From Oscillospiraceae bacterium (lineage in GTDB: Bacteria; Bacillota_A; Clostridia; Oscillospirales; CAG-272), in assembly GCA_015063445.1 (NCBI GenBank), contig SVUD01000009.1, positions 1-52,405 of the forward strand: a stretch of DNA of 52,405 bases. The letters are read 5' to 3'. Under the pieces are notes generated by a model, which saw only the letters and a list, made by a program, of their open reading frames with translations, ran no database searches and was not told the origin of the DNA. The position numbers and the translations under genes are program-made. Positions 25,206 through 34,411 of the stretch are shown piece by piece. Every line of letters begins with the position of its first letter. The first letter of the stretch is position 1.

Positions 25206-26453
25206 TCAATTTACTATATATTTCGCAAACATTCCACGCTCTTCGGGACCAAGTATCGCTTTTACCGAAATACCTGTATCGATATAGTCAACGCCGAGAA
25301 CCGTGTAGTTATCGTATAAAACGCTCACCTTGGATTGCTCGGTATAAGGAATAAGAAGCTCGCATTCAACCTTTCCGTCGTGTATAACGGCTTCTATGGT
25401 ATCGAGAAGCTTGTCTATTCCCTTTCCTTCCTTTGCCGAAATGATGACCGTATTCTCCTGAGGTACGGTATAATAGGTCTCGCCCAGCTTATCGCATTTG
25501 TTATAAACGTATATGCGTGGCTTTGATTCCGCCGAAAGCTCGGATATAATTCCCTCTGTAACCTCAAGATGCTCGCTGACCTCGGGGTCCGTAATATCCG
25601 ATACTATCATCAAAATGTCAGCATACTTAACCTCGTCAAGCGTAGATTTAAACGCTTCTACAAGGTGATGAGGAAGCTTTCTTATAAATCCTACGGTATC
25701 GGTAAGAAGAACCGTTTCTCCGCAAGGAAGAAGTAATTTTCTCGTTGTGGGATCAAGCGTTGCGAAAAGCTTATCCTCAGCAAGAACCGAAGCGCCAGTA
25801 AGCTTGTTAAGCAAGGTTGATTTTCCCGCATTGGTATATCCAACGACGGCAATTTTGGTAAGACCGCTTTTATCTCTCTGTACACGCATAACGTTTCTGT
25901 TATGCTCAAGCTCACGGAGTCTTGATTCAAGAGAGGCGATTTTTGTATGAAGATGGCGTCTGTCACTTTCAAGCTGAGTCTCACCCGGACCTCGAGTACC
26001 TATTCCACCGCCCTGACGCGAAAGCCTTGCTCCCTTACCTACAAGACGGGGTGCTGTATATTTCAGCTGGGCAAGCTCTACCTGAAGCTTTCCCTCGCCC
26101 GAGGTTGCGTGAAGCGCAAAAATATCGAGAATAAGCATACTTCTGTCTATAACGTCGATGCCTATATCATCTTCAAGGTTTCTTATCTGCATAGGAGAAA
26201 GCTCGAAATCAAAAACGACAAGCTCCGCCTCGTTTGCCACAGCAAGCTCTTTAATTTCGGTAACCTTACCGCTTCCGATAACCGTTCTCGGATCGAAGGT
26301 CGGCTTAACCTGTATTACTCGCGCAATTGCTTCTCCTCCGGCGGTTTCAAGAAGTCTTTCAAGCTCATCAAGGCTTCTTTCGGCTTCCTCAAGCTCGGAA
26401 GTATTCTTTACCACAGAGACAAGTATCGCTTGCTTTATTGCATTTTCTTCCAT
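25206..26453 (-). CDS. hflX: Ribosome-associated GTPase HflX
   Basis: 415 residues. The N-terminal HflX domain (VIGSGKVTEI, LVVFDFELSPMQIRNLE) and linker (SRQGGGIGTRGPGE) precede the G domain with G1 GYTNAGKSTL, G3 DTVGFIRKLPHHLV and G4 NKCD. HflX splits stalled 70S ribosomes after heat or antibiotic stress. A TAAGGAGG-like site lies upstream. Only about 26 bases separate its start from the terminator after rpmE, leaving little room for an independent promoter, so readthrough from rpmE is likely. Confidence 0.96.
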   Translation of the reverse strand: MEENAIKQAILVSVVKNTSELEEAERSLDELERLLETAGGEAIARVIQVKPTFDPRTVIGSGKVTEIKELAVANEAELVVFDFELSPMQIRNLEDDIGIDVIDRSMLILDIFALHATSGEGKLQVELAQLKYTAPRLVGKGARLSRQGGGIGTRGPGETQLESDRRHLHTKIASLESRLRELEHNRNVMRVQRDKSGLTKIAVVGYTNAGKSTLLNKLTGASVLAEDKLFATLDPTTRKLLLPCGETVLLTDTVGFIRKLPHHLVEAFKSTLDEVKYADILMIVSDITDPEVSEHLEVTEGIISELSAESKPRIYVYNKCDKLGETYYTVPQENTVIISAKEGKGIDKLLDTIEAVIHDGKVECELLIPYTEQSKVSVLYDNYTVLGVDYIDTGISVKAILGPEERGMFAKYIVN

Positions 26454-26479
26454 AAAAACCTCCTTTTCGTACTAAATAA

Positions 26480-26522
26480 TGAAAAAAGAGCGTGGATTAT
26501 CAAAGTGACTATCCACACTCTT
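26480..26522 (-). terminator. Intrinsic terminator after rpmE
   Basis: On the minus strand AAAGAGTGTGGATAGTC pairs with the AATCCACGCTCTTT segment, followed by TTTTTTC. It probably leaks into the hflX group. Confidence 0.82.
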
Positions 26523-26532
26523 TCGGCAATGA

Positions 26533-26736
26533 TTATTTAGTCATTGCAAGACGCTTCTTGAACTTGTCAACGCGTCCGCCTGCATCTACAAATTTCTGCT
26601 TACCTGTATAGAAAGGATGGCACTTGGAGCAAATTTCAACGTTGAGATCACCCTTTACAGAATGAGTCTTAACAGTCTCACCACAAGCACATCTGATGGT
26701 AGCTTCTTTGCATTCGGGATGTATTCCTGCCTTCAT
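26533..26736 (-). CDS. rpmE: 50S ribosomal protein L31
   Basis: 67 residues, starting MKAGIHPEC and containing CAC and [13 protein letters not shown], so it is the zinc-binding (C+) form of bL31. C+ forms are replaced by C- paralogs during zinc shortage in some bacteria; none is seen here. An AGAGGTG ribosome site and a good promoter lie upstream, and a terminator follows 11 bases after the stop. Confidence 0.97.
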   Translation of the reverse strand: MKAGIHPECKEATIRCACGETVKTHSVKGDLNVEICSKCHPFYTGKQKFVDAGGRVDKFKKRLAMTK

Positions 26737-26778
26737 TTTAACACCTCTTTACATAGTTATTCATTTTAATACTTAGAC

Positions 26779-26807
26779 ATTATATCACACATTTTTATAT
26801 TTTGCAA
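26779..26807 (-). promoter_or_regulatory. Sigma-A promoter of rpmE
   Basis: On the minus strand TTGCAA (26802-26807) and TATAAT (26779-26784) are 17 bases apart, about 43 bases before the start codon. Confidence 0.75.
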
Positions 26808-26876
26808 TAGTTTTTTCAAAAAAATAGTTTTTTATTTGTGTTTTTTATTTTGCTTTTAGGTTAACTATGTAGAATT

Positions 26877-27572
26877 TCAGATTTTCTCCTCGATTTTTTT
26901 GCGTAATCTATGCATTATTTTCTTCTCAAGTCGTGATATGTAGCTTTGAGAAATGCCCAATTCATCCGCTACCTCCTTTTGCGTTAGCTCCCGTTTTCCA
27001 AAAAGTCCAAACCGCATTTCGATTATTATTCTCTCACGCTCCGAAAGATCCATAACCGCATCTCTTAAAATTTTTCTTTCCTCGTCCTCCTCCATCGCTT
27101 TCGAAACCGAGTCGGGCTCACTGCCGAGAACGTCCGAGAGCAAAAGCTCATTTCCGTCATAATCAACGCTTAGCGGCTCGTCAATGGAAATTTCTTTTTT
27201 TCTCTGCGAGCTTTTCCTTATAAACATAAGTATTTCATTTTCAATGCAGCGTGAAGCGTAGGTTGCGATTTTTATATTTTTCTCACTGTTGTAGCTCGAT
27301 ACCGCCTTGATAAGTCCTACCGTACCTATCGATATCAGCTCCTCAATTCCCGCCCCGGTGTTTTCAAACCGCTTTGCAATGTATACGACAAGGCGTAAAT
27401 TATGCTCAATCAAAGCCTGCCTTGCGTAATCCGAGCTTATATTTGCAATCATTCTTTCCTCTTCCTCTGTATCGAGAGGCGGAGGCAGCGTTTCACTTCC
27501 GTTTATATAGTAAACCGAGTTTTTTCCGAAAATCTTTCGGATAAATCTTTTAAATTTTGCAAAAATATTCAT
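26877..27572 (-). CDS. sigE: Sporulation sigma factor sigma-E, with pro-sequence
   Basis: 231 residues. The N-terminus is a basic, amphipathic pro-sequence of about 20 residues ending VYYINGSETLPPPL, matching the Bacillus pro-sigma-E processing site at VYYIGGSE. Sigma-70 regions 2 (LRLVVYIAKRFENTG, KIATYASRCIENEILM) and 4 (LTQKEVADELGISQSYISRLEKK) follow. It directs early mother-cell transcription after cleavage by SpoIIGA, encoded 4 bases upstream. sigG, which often follows sigE in relatives, is not here; the next gene is rpmE. Confidence 0.95.
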   Translation of the reverse strand: MNIFAKFKRFIRKIFGKNSVYYINGSETLPPPLDTEEEERMIANISSDYARQALIEHNLRLVVYIAKRFENTGAGIEELISIGTVGLIKAVSSYNSEKNIKIATYASRCIENEILMFIRKSSQRKKEISIDEPLSVDYDGNELLLSDVLGSEPDSVSKAMEEDEERKILRDAVMDLSERERIIIEMRFGLFGKRELTQKEVADELGISQSYISRLEKKIMHRLRKKIEEKI

Positions 27573-27576
27573 TTTT

Positions 27577-28416
27577 CTATGTACCCTCTAAAAAGCACGA
27601 CGGTAAAAGAGCCGAGTATCCTCCGAAGGTTCCCTCCTCTTCATCAATAGCAATAATAGTGTTTTCAAATTTAAAATCTTCCTTACCTATGCTGATATAA
27701 TCGCTCCTTATCCCCATAAAAACCTTTTCTCCGACTACGGTTTTCGTTGGTATTATGCGAATTTTAGTTTTGAATCTTTCATCTTCCAAAATACTTTTAT
27801 TTCCTATCAAATCAGAAAGTGCCGAGCGTTTTACTATAACCACGGGAGTAGAGTCTATAGGATCGGAAAGCAAATTTCCGCTATCCACCAAAGCATCGGT
27901 AACCGTTTCTTTACCTAAAAGCGAGATTTTTAACCTTGTGTTAACCTCCGTTTTTGTACCGACGAAAATTATGAGAAGCAAACGCAGAATTCCGTAAGCC
28001 AAAATTATAAGCAGCGCAAGAAGTATCAAATTCTTATTCTCCGCGCCGATCGTTCCGTTTTCAAACAACGGATAAAAATAACGGTCGAGAGAAGCATATA
28101 TAAATGCAACGAAGCCGCCAATCAAGGTTTCAAATATCAAAAAAGAAATAAATAGCTTAATTTGCCGTATCAAAGTGATTTTACCGCAAAAAACGACCGT
28201 AATTGAAGCGGCATTTAATATCAGCGCAAAAATATAAAAAATTCCCTTTACGTCGCTCAAAACCACGGCGCACGCAAATACTGCGCTTATTAACGATGCC
28301 GATATCAGCCTTTTAACACTGCTTTTTATCTTCGCAAACAGTGCCCCGAAATAAAGTGATAAAAGATCAACCGTAAAATTAATCAAAAAATATACGTCTA
28401 TGTATAATGTTTTCAA
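27577..28416 (-). CDS. spoIIGA: Sigma-E processing peptidase SpoIIGA
   Basis: 279 residues from a TTG start at 28416, chosen because GGAG lies 8 bases upstream and the family begins with a short polar stretch before the first helix. Five hydrophobic segments fill residues 5-155. The cytoplasmic C-terminal domain carries ALVDSGNLLSDP, the retropepsin-like DSG aspartate motif. It is a membrane-embedded aspartic protease that removes the pro-sequence of sigma-E in the septum during sporulation. It is 4 bases from sigE, as in other sporeformers. Confidence 0.93.
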   Translation of the reverse strand: MKTLYIDVYFLINFTVDLLSLYFGALFAKIKSSVKRLISASLISAVFACAVVLSDVKGIFYIFALILNAASITVVFCGKITLIRQIKLFISFLIFETLIGGFVAFIYASLDRYFYPLFENGTIGAENKNLILLALLIILAYGILRLLLIIFVGTKTEVNTRLKISLLGKETVTDALVDSGNLLSDPIDSTPVVIVKRSALSDLIGNKSILEDERFKTKIRIIPTKTVVGEKVFMGIRSDYISIGKEDFKFENTIIAIDEEEGTFGGYSALLPSCFLEGT

Positions 28417-28501
28417 AGCTTTAACTCCGTTACACAAATTTAGAGTTATGTGAATTTGCAAAGGAACAGGCGTACAATGAGCCTTTTCTTTAAATCTGTC
28501 G

Positions 28502-28540
28502 ATTATATTTTATCACCGTTAATATGAAATATTTGTCGTA
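28502..28540 (-). promoter_or_regulatory. Candidate spoIIG promoter with a Spo0A-like box
   Basis: A TATAAT (28502-28507, minus strand) lies 85 bases before the spoIIGA start without a good -35. A TTGTCGTA element (plus-strand sense, 28533-28540) resembling a 0A box sits 25 bases upstream, near position -40. In Bacillus this operon is activated by Spo0A. The match is 5 of 7 to TGTCGAA, so it is tentative. Confidence 0.35.
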
Positions 28541-28569
28541 ACTTATGCGAAAAATAAATTTAATAAAGA

Positions 28570-28613
28570 AATAAAAACAAAAACTCTCGCCCGGAATTTC
28601 TTCTAAGCGAGAG
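28570..28613 (-). terminator. Intrinsic terminator after the three-lipoprotein cluster
   Basis: On the minus strand CTCTCGC (28607-28613) pairs with GCGAGAG (28584-28590), followed by TTTTTGTTTTT. Confidence 0.8.
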
Positions 28614-28630
28614 AAACGTTATATAGAGCA

Positions 28631-29401
28631 TTACTCAATATACCAATTATTTTCTTCTTTGAATTCGATAAAATCGTTTTTATAATCAAATACATCTAAT
28701 GGCACAAGAAATTTTAGTGATTTAAGCGAGTCTTTATCACTTTCTGCTAAAGCAATAAAATAGGTTCCTTCTTTTTCATCTATTCTTATATATCCATATA
28801 TTATAAACTTAGAATTACTTGAATCGTATGTCAAAAAATGAGTAAACAAACTGTATTTTCTGTCTATTAAACTAAATTCATCAACTATTCTATTTTTAAT
28901 TTCTTCCTCATGGGGAATAACCTGCTTTTGTTTGTTTATTTCTTTTTTGATACACTTATCAAATTTAATTTCCTTGTTCCAATCGTTTTCCAATTTTAAC
29001 TGTTCGATTTCTGCACTTTCGAACGCTTTTATGCTCTGCGTATATAATGTTTGCTCCTTAACAATGTAATTAGCGTCTTCATAATAAAATACTTCTTTTT
29101 CATTCGAACTTTGCAAAACAATTAACGCAGAATGTGAAATACCGGCACCTGCATAATACTTCTCATAATATGTAAATAAAATTCTGCCATACTCATCACT
29201 ATCAATTATTTCAATTTTCGGATCGGCATATTGATCAGCGCTAAATGAATGTCCATTGTTCCACAACACACTATTTATAGCCACTGTATATAAATCCGAA
29301 TATTCACCTGAATATTCATGATTAGAATATCCTTTTTTAATACATCCGGTCGACGAAAGCAACACGAACAATAATAATACAAATGATATTGTTTTCTTCA
29401 T
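28631..29401 (-). CDS. Lipoprotein of unknown function
   Basis: 256 residues. The signal peptide ends in the lipobox SSTGC (Cys about residue 20). The mature protein is hydrophilic and rich in Lys, Glu and Tyr, with no domain I recognise. The ATG at 29401 follows AAAGGGGA by about 6 bases and gives a normal signal peptide; the upstream ATG at 29425 would precede that site. It is the last of three same-strand lipoprotein genes that begin with the ankyrin gene at 30981. Confidence 0.82.
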   Translation of the reverse strand: MKKTISFVLLLFVLLSSTGCIKKGYSNHEYSGEYSDLYTVAINSVLWNNGHSFSADQYADPKIEIIDSDEYGRILFTYYEKYYAGAGISHSALIVLQSSNEKEVFYYEDANYIVKEQTLYTQSIKAFESAEIEQLKLENDWNKEIKFDKCIKKEINKQKQVIPHEEEIKNRIVDEFSLIDRKYSLFTHFLTYDSSNSKFIIYGYIRIDEKEGTYFIALAESDKDSLKSLKFLVPLDVFDYKNDFIEFKEENNWYIE

Positions 29402-29514
29402 TCTTATCCCCTTTCTTATATGCACAGAGTTTTATAGTCTTTAGTTATTACGTATTAAAATACATTATTACGATTGGGTTCAATATCATATAGTAGCTTA
29501 TTTATAGGAAGTGA

Positions 29515-30129
29515 TTAAGAAAATTCGTACCATTCTCCGTAGTACTCTCGAATGTGATCTTCAAATGAATTTGTCATTTCATTTTCATCTATCTTTCCGA
29601 AAAATACAATCGTTTTTTTGTCATCATTATAACCAATCATCGTGTAACCTCTCGGCAATACCTTATTTGGCTTTTCTGAACTTTCATTAACTTCGGTCAC
29701 AACTTGAGAGGAAAACAATTCTGTGTTTTGATAAAAAAGATATCCACCTATCTGGTGTATATTTTCAAAGTCCAAATCCCAAGACAGGACATCTTTTTTC
29801 GCTTCCAAGTACGTTTCATCATCGTAAGTCAAGTACATAAGAGCCTTGCTTATATTTTTTTGAGGTTTGTATATAAGTCTAAACCTTACGTATAAATAAT
29901 AATCTCCATCTATGTAGTTATATTTTTCCAAAAAATCACTCGGGAGAAGATTTTCACACAGGTTATCACTGTCGACAACTTTACTAAAATTTTCTATGCC
30001 ACGAACGGAGCATGTATTTAATGTCTTTAGTATATATGAATTCTCTCCTGTTTTTGTATATTTTCTACAAGAAGTAAAACCAACACAAACAAAAACAATA
30101 ATCAAAATAAAACAAGTTATCTTTTTCAT
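29515..30129 (-). CDS. Lipoprotein of unknown function
   Basis: 204 residues with a signal peptide and lipobox FTSC (Cys about residue 20). The mature part has no recognised domain; it contains a YLYVRFRLIYK beta-like segment. It begins 21 bases after the ankyrin lipoprotein gene and is followed by about 113 bases before the third lipoprotein gene. The three appear to be an accessory surface-protein cluster with lower GC than the flanking housekeeping genes. Confidence 0.8.
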   Translation of the reverse strand: MKKITCFILIIVFVCVGFTSCRKYTKTGENSYILKTLNTCSVRGIENFSKVVDSDNLCENLLPSDFLEKYNYIDGDYYLYVRFRLIYKPQKNISKALMYLTYDDETYLEAKKDVLSWDLDFENIHQIGGYLFYQNTELFSSQVVTEVNESSEKPNKVLPRGYTMIGYNDDKKTIVFFGKIDENEMTNSFEDHIREYYGEWYEFS

Positions 30130-30150
30130 TTTATTATCCTTTAGATTAAA

Positions 30151-30981
30151 TTATTTGAAAAGAGCTTTTATTTCTTCGTTGTCACATTCCGCGACATAGT
30201 CAAAAACAGTTTTTCCATCCTCGTCAACGGCGTTTATATCCGCACCGTTATCTAAGAGATATTTAACCATCTTTGCGTCGGACCTGCTGATTGCATACAT
30301 TAATGGAGTTTTACCGGAGTAACGTTCATTAACATCACAGTATCCGCCTTCTATAAGCATTTGTGTCATATTGTGCCTTTCCCAAGATACCGCCTGGAAT
30401 ATAACTCTGGGCCAGTTTACATTTGTTGTATCGCAATTTTCTAACACATAAGCGAATAGCTTATCTAAATTTTTCTCATCTTCTTCCGATTCATTAATCC
30501 GCCATTCAATAATGTCTATAAGCATAGCCCCTTTTCCATCGGCGTCTTTATTGATATAATCAATTGATGCTCCATTATCTATTAGATACATAACGATATC
30601 GTACCATTCGCCTTCGTTAAACAACAATGCTACGTGTATCGGAGTTACTACATACCGGTCAGGGTTGTGACTGTTCACATCCGCTCCGCTTTCAACGAGT
30701 AATTTAACCATTTCTAAATTACCGGTTTTACAAGCCTCTGATAATGGATAATATATAGTAGTCATCAACATTTCAGCCTGCCACCAGCCCGGAGCTACGG
30801 TAGGATATGTATTTACCGAGTCGGGACATTCGGCGATGATCTGCCTTACCGTCTCAAAATTCTCGGCTGCTATCGCTTCGTTTAAATCTTTTGCATATTG
30901 ACGTTTCTCATGTTTTGCGCAAGATACCATATTCAAGCATAAGGTACAAAAAATCAGAATCAAACATAAAATTCTTTTCAT
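30151..30981 (-). CDS. Ankyrin-repeat lipoprotein
   Basis: 276 residues. Signal peptide with lipobox MVSC (Cys about residue 21). At least four ankyrin repeats follow; the clearest are GNLEMVKLLVESGADVNSHN, a diverged middle copy ending MYLIDNGASIDY, and GKTPLMYAISRSDAKMVKYL with NGADINAVDEDGKT. Ankyrin repeats bind proteins; the partner is unknown. A surface-anchored ankyrin protein may scaffold the two lipoproteins encoded next to it, which is inference. It has its own promoter at 31037-31066. Confidence 0.9.
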   Translation of the reverse strand: MKRILCLILIFCTLCLNMVSCAKHEKRQYAKDLNEAIAAENFETVRQIIAECPDSVNTYPTVAPGWWQAEMLMTTIYYPLSEACKTGNLEMVKLLVESGADVNSHNPDRYVVTPIHVALLFNEGEWYDIVMYLIDNGASIDYINKDADGKGAMLIDIIEWRINESEEDEKNLDKLFAYVLENCDTTNVNWPRVIFQAVSWERHNMTQMLIEGGYCDVNERYSGKTPLMYAISRSDAKMVKYLLDNGADINAVDEDGKTVFDYVAECDNEEIKALFK

Positions 30982-31036
30982 AATTATCTCCGGAATTTCT
31001 ATTTTTGCTTATACGTAATAGTAACTATCTGCGATT

Positions 31037-31066
31037 ATTTTAGCATAGAATATACTTTATTGTCAA
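31037..31066 (-). promoter_or_regulatory. Sigma-A promoter of the ankyrin lipoprotein gene
   Basis: On the minus strand TTGACA (31061-31066) and TAAAAT (31037-31042) are 18 bases apart, with a TG one base upstream of the -10 (extended -10). Confidence 0.72.
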
Positions 31067-31110
31067 GTTTTGGTATTGGAATTAAGAATTTTTAATCCGG
31101 AAATTCATAT

Positions 31111-31147
31111 AAAAAGCGGAGCGAGGGGGATTCACCGCACCTCGCTC
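31111..31147 (-). terminator. Intrinsic terminator after mrp
   Basis: On the minus strand GAGCGAGG (31140-31147) pairs with CCTCGCTC (31119-31126), followed by CGCTTTTTATA. It closes the nusB-to-mrp stretch. Confidence 0.8.
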
Positions 31148-31210
31148 AAACATTCATTCTGTTTAATTTATTCTGTTCCTTAAATCAAAAAAACGATTGT
31201 TCTTAATAGT

Positions 31211-32035
31211 TTATTTAACAAGCTTTTTCTCAATTATATCAGCGGCACGCTCCATATATTCGCCCTCAAACAGCTCGATAAGCCCTTTATCGCACTGAGA
31301 AGCGAGGTCGGTATCAATAGGAAGCTTTGCGAGAACCTCGGTGCCGTAATTTGCGGCGAGAGTCTCAATCTTGCTTTCACCGTAAGGACGGATAACCTTG
31401 CCGCAGTCGGGACAAACGATATAACTATAGTTTTCGACCAAGCCAAGCACGGGAATGTCCATAAGAGAAGCCATATTTACTGCCTTTTCAACTATCATCG
31501 ATACAAGCTCCTGAGGACTTGTAACTATGATTATACCGTCAAGAGGAAGGCTCTGGAATACCGTCAGCGGAACGTCACCTGTTCCGGGAGGCATATCGAC
31601 GAACATAAAATCTACTTCATTCCACACAACCTCGCTCCAGAACTGCTTAACAGTTCCCGCGATAACCGGACCGCGCCATACGACAGGCTTTGTTTCCTCG
31701 TCTACAAGAAGGTTTAAACTCATAACCTCAATTCCCGTTTTTGTTATAGCGGGAAACATTCCAAGCTCCGAGCCTTGAATATTACCGCCCTTAAGACCGA
31801 ATGCTTTCGGAATTGAAGGACCTGTGATATCCGCATCGAGAATAGCCGCCTTGTATCCTCTGCGGTTCATTGTGACTGCCATCATAGAGGTAACGAGCGA
31901 CTTTCCAACTCCGCCCTTACCGCTGACAACACCTATAACTCTTTTTACGTTACTTGCCTTGTTCCCGGGCTCAAGAAATGACTCTTTCGAGCATTTGCTG
32001 GAGCAGTTGGAACAATCGTGATTACATTCTGCCAT
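31211..32035 (-). CDS. Mrp/NBP35-family iron-sulfur carrier ATPase
   Basis: 274 residues. An N-terminal cysteine cluster (CNHDCSNCSSKC, residues 4-15) precedes the deviant Walker A SGKGGVGKS, and a CPDC pair lies near residue 197. This matches the NBP35/ApbC group, which binds a bridging 4Fe-4S cluster in dimers and passes it to apoproteins. DMPPGTGD is the Walker B-type segment. It is the last gene of the cvpA-clp-mrp group. Confidence 0.94.
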   Translation of the reverse strand: MAECNHDCSNCSSKCSKESFLEPGNKASNVKRVIGVVSGKGGVGKSLVTSMMAVTMNRRGYKAAILDADITGPSIPKAFGLKGGNIQGSELGMFPAITKTGIEVMSLNLLVDEETKPVVWRGPVIAGTVKQFWSEVVWNEVDFMFVDMPPGTGDVPLTVFQSLPLDGIIIVTSPQELVSMIVEKAVNMASLMDIPVLGLVENYSYIVCPDCGKVIRPYGESKIETLAANYGTEVLAKLPIDTDLASQCDKGLIELFEGEYMERAADIIEKKLVK

Positions 32036-32066
32036 CTTTTATCTCCTGTTTTTTAGAAAAATACTA

Positions 32067-34382
32067 TTATATTGTCTTAATTGTAACCTTGTCATTATCA
32101 ACGTCAAGGTGCGCGCCGATTATCTTTTCGGGATAGCTGTCAACTATAGTCGTAGCAATTAGGTCCTCAACGTTACGCTCTATAAATCTTCTCATATTGC
32201 GGGCTCCGAATTTTTCCGAGAAGGATTTATCCGCAATATATGAAATGAGCGCATCCGTGTAAGTAAGGCGTATACCCTTATCGTCCATTGACTCCGTAAG
32301 CTTTGATAACATAATACGGGCTATTGCTTCAAAGTTTTCCTTTGTAAGATGACTGAAGGTTATTATCTCGTCTATCCTATTTATAAATTCGGGACGAAGG
32401 AAGCCAAAGAGTGCCTTTTCGGTTTTCTCCTTTGCCATAACCTCGCGGTTTTCCGAGAAGCCTGAAATAGATGATGCCTTTTCGCTTCCCGCATTTGTCG
32501 TCATAATGATAATGGTGTTCTCAAAATTAACGACTCTTCCCTGTGCATCCGTAATCTTACCGTCGTCAAGAATTTGAAGAAGGATATTCAAAACGTCGGG
32601 ATGAGCCTTTTCGATCTCATCAAAAAGAACAACGGAATAGGGGCGTCTTCTTATTTTTTCCGTAAGCTGTCCCGCTTCATCGTATCCAACGTATCCGGGA
32701 GGAGCTCCGATAATTCTCGAAACCGCAAACTTCTCCATAAATTCCGACATATCAAGTCTTATAAGAGCCTCGGGCTGCTTAAAGAGCTCCGCCGAAAGAA
32801 CCTTGACAAGCTCGGTTTTTCCAACGCCGGTAGGACCTGCGAATATCATAGAAACCGGATTTCTTCTGTAGGATATACCCGTTCTCTTTCTCTTAACCGC
32901 GCGTACAACCGCATCGACAGCCTCTTCCTGTCCTATAAGCTGAGCGGAAATACGCTCCTTCAAGCCGATAAGCTCACCCATCTCACCCTCTTTAATATCG
33001 GATGCGGGAATGCCTGTCCATATTTCAACAACGTTTGCGAGGTCGTTTACGGAAAGCTTAAGACCTGAAATAATCTCGGCGATTTCCTTTTGTCTTTCCT
33101 CAAGTCTTAAGAGCTGTACCTTCAGATCCGCAAGATTCTTGTAATTTTCCTCTGTCTGACCGTCCGGCTTTTCAAGTAAAGCCTCAAGCTCGGACTTTTT
33201 AGCGTTAAGCTCGGTTATCGCCTTGATATTACGGTTATTCTCGTTTATCTCGGGTGATGAAAGCGCCGCGCGTGATGCCGCCTCGTCAATAAGGTCGATA
33301 GCCTTATCGGGCAAGAATCTATCCGTAATATAACGCTCCGAAAGAGTTACGGCAGCTCTTGCAACCTCATTTGTTATCGCAATTCCGTGATAACGCTCGT
33401 AATATCCCTTAATGCCCTTAATTACTTCAACAGTTTCATCAATTGAGGGCTCGTTCACCATAACGGGCTGGAATCTGCGCTCAAGAGCGCTGTCCTTTTC
33501 AATGTATTTTCTGTATTCCTTAAGAGTCGTAGCGCCAATAACCTGTATTTCTCCGCGTGACAAGGCAGGCTTAAGCATATTAGCCGCACTCATGCTTCCC
33601 TCGGAATCTCCTGCGCCGACAATGTTATGAACCTCATCTATAACGAGAATTATGTTACCTGCGGTTTTAACTTCCTTTATAAGACCGAGAATTCTCGACT
33701 CAAACTGACCTCTGAATTGCGTTCCCGCAACAAGAGCGGTAAGGTCAAGAAGCCATACCTCAGAATCCACAAGCTTCTCGGGAACGTTTTTATCAATAAT
33801 TCTCTGGGCTAACGCCTCGGCGATAGCTGTTTTTCCTACGCCGGGCTCACCGATAAGGCAGGGATTGTTCTTCTGCCTTCTGCAAAGTATCTGAATAACT
33901 CTTTCGAGCTCTCTGTCTCTGCCAACGATACGGTCGATTTTTCCCTCCGAGGCTTTATTTGTAAGCGAAGTGCAGTACATACTAAGGAATTTGCGTTCCT
34001 TTTCCTTAGGTATCTCTTCCTTCTTTGTTTTCTCTTTTTTAGTTCCCTTGTTGTTCATAGCAGAAGGATTCATAGGACCGAAGCCGAGTCCGGAGAAAAA
34101 TTTATTTAAATCAATCGCCGGAGCGCCTCCGTCATCCTGCTCGGGAACGTCAAGCATATTTTCCGATACCTCCGCCATAGCATCCTCGAGCTCGCCCGAC
34201 ATTGATTCAATTGTTTCCTCGGACATTCCCATCTGCTTAAGCATATTATCAAGGGGTTTTATGCCCATTTCATGGGCGCAAACGAAGCAAAGACCCTCGT
34301 TTGTAGTATTTCCGTTTTCATTTTTAGTTATAAAAACTGCCGCAGGGCGCTTTTTGCACCTGACACACATTGGTAAATTCAT
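32067..34382 (-). CDS. ClpE-like AAA+ unfoldase with N-terminal zinc finger
   Basis: 771 residues. The N-terminus has a zinc finger (CVRC near 6-9, CFVC near 32-35) and no Clp_N repeats, the ClpE arrangement. An acidic linker (about 40-125) leads to AAA domain 1 ([13 protein letters not shown]), a short coiled-coil middle domain and AAA domain 2 ([10 protein letters not shown]). An ISGF segment in domain 2 may be the ClpP-contact loop. It would feed proteins to ClpP or refold them. No ctsR, mcsA or mcsB lies nearby, and no CtsR-type operator was seen. Confidence 0.9.
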   Translation of the reverse strand: MNLPMCVRCKKRPAAVFITKNENGNTTNEGLCFVCAHEMGIKPLDNMLKQMGMSEETIESMSGELEDAMAEVSENMLDVPEQDDGGAPAIDLNKFFSGLGFGPMNPSAMNNKGTKKEKTKKEEIPKEKERKFLSMYCTSLTNKASEGKIDRIVGRDRELERVIQILCRRQKNNPCLIGEPGVGKTAIAEALAQRIIDKNVPEKLVDSEVWLLDLTALVAGTQFRGQFESRILGLIKEVKTAGNIILVIDEVHNIVGAGDSEGSMSAANMLKPALSRGEIQVIGATTLKEYRKYIEKDSALERRFQPVMVNEPSIDETVEVIKGIKGYYERYHGIAITNEVARAAVTLSERYITDRFLPDKAIDLIDEAASRAALSSPEINENNRNIKAITELNAKKSELEALLEKPDGQTEENYKNLADLKVQLLRLEERQKEIAEIISGLKLSVNDLANVVEIWTGIPASDIKEGEMGELIGLKERISAQLIGQEEAVDAVVRAVKRKRTGISYRRNPVSMIFAGPTGVGKTELVKVLSAELFKQPEALIRLDMSEFMEKFAVSRIIGAPPGYVGYDEAGQLTEKIRRRPYSVVLFDEIEKAHPDVLNILLQILDDGKITDAQGRVVNFENTIIIMTTNAGSEKASSISGFSENREVMAKEKTEKALFGFLRPEFINRIDEIITFSHLTKENFEAIARIMLSKLTESMDDKGIRLTYTDALISYIADKSFSEKFGARNMRRFIERNVEDLIATTIVDSYPEKIIGAHLDVDNDKVTIKTI

Positions 34383-34411
34383 TTGTTACACCTAAAATAA
34401 TTTTATTTAAA

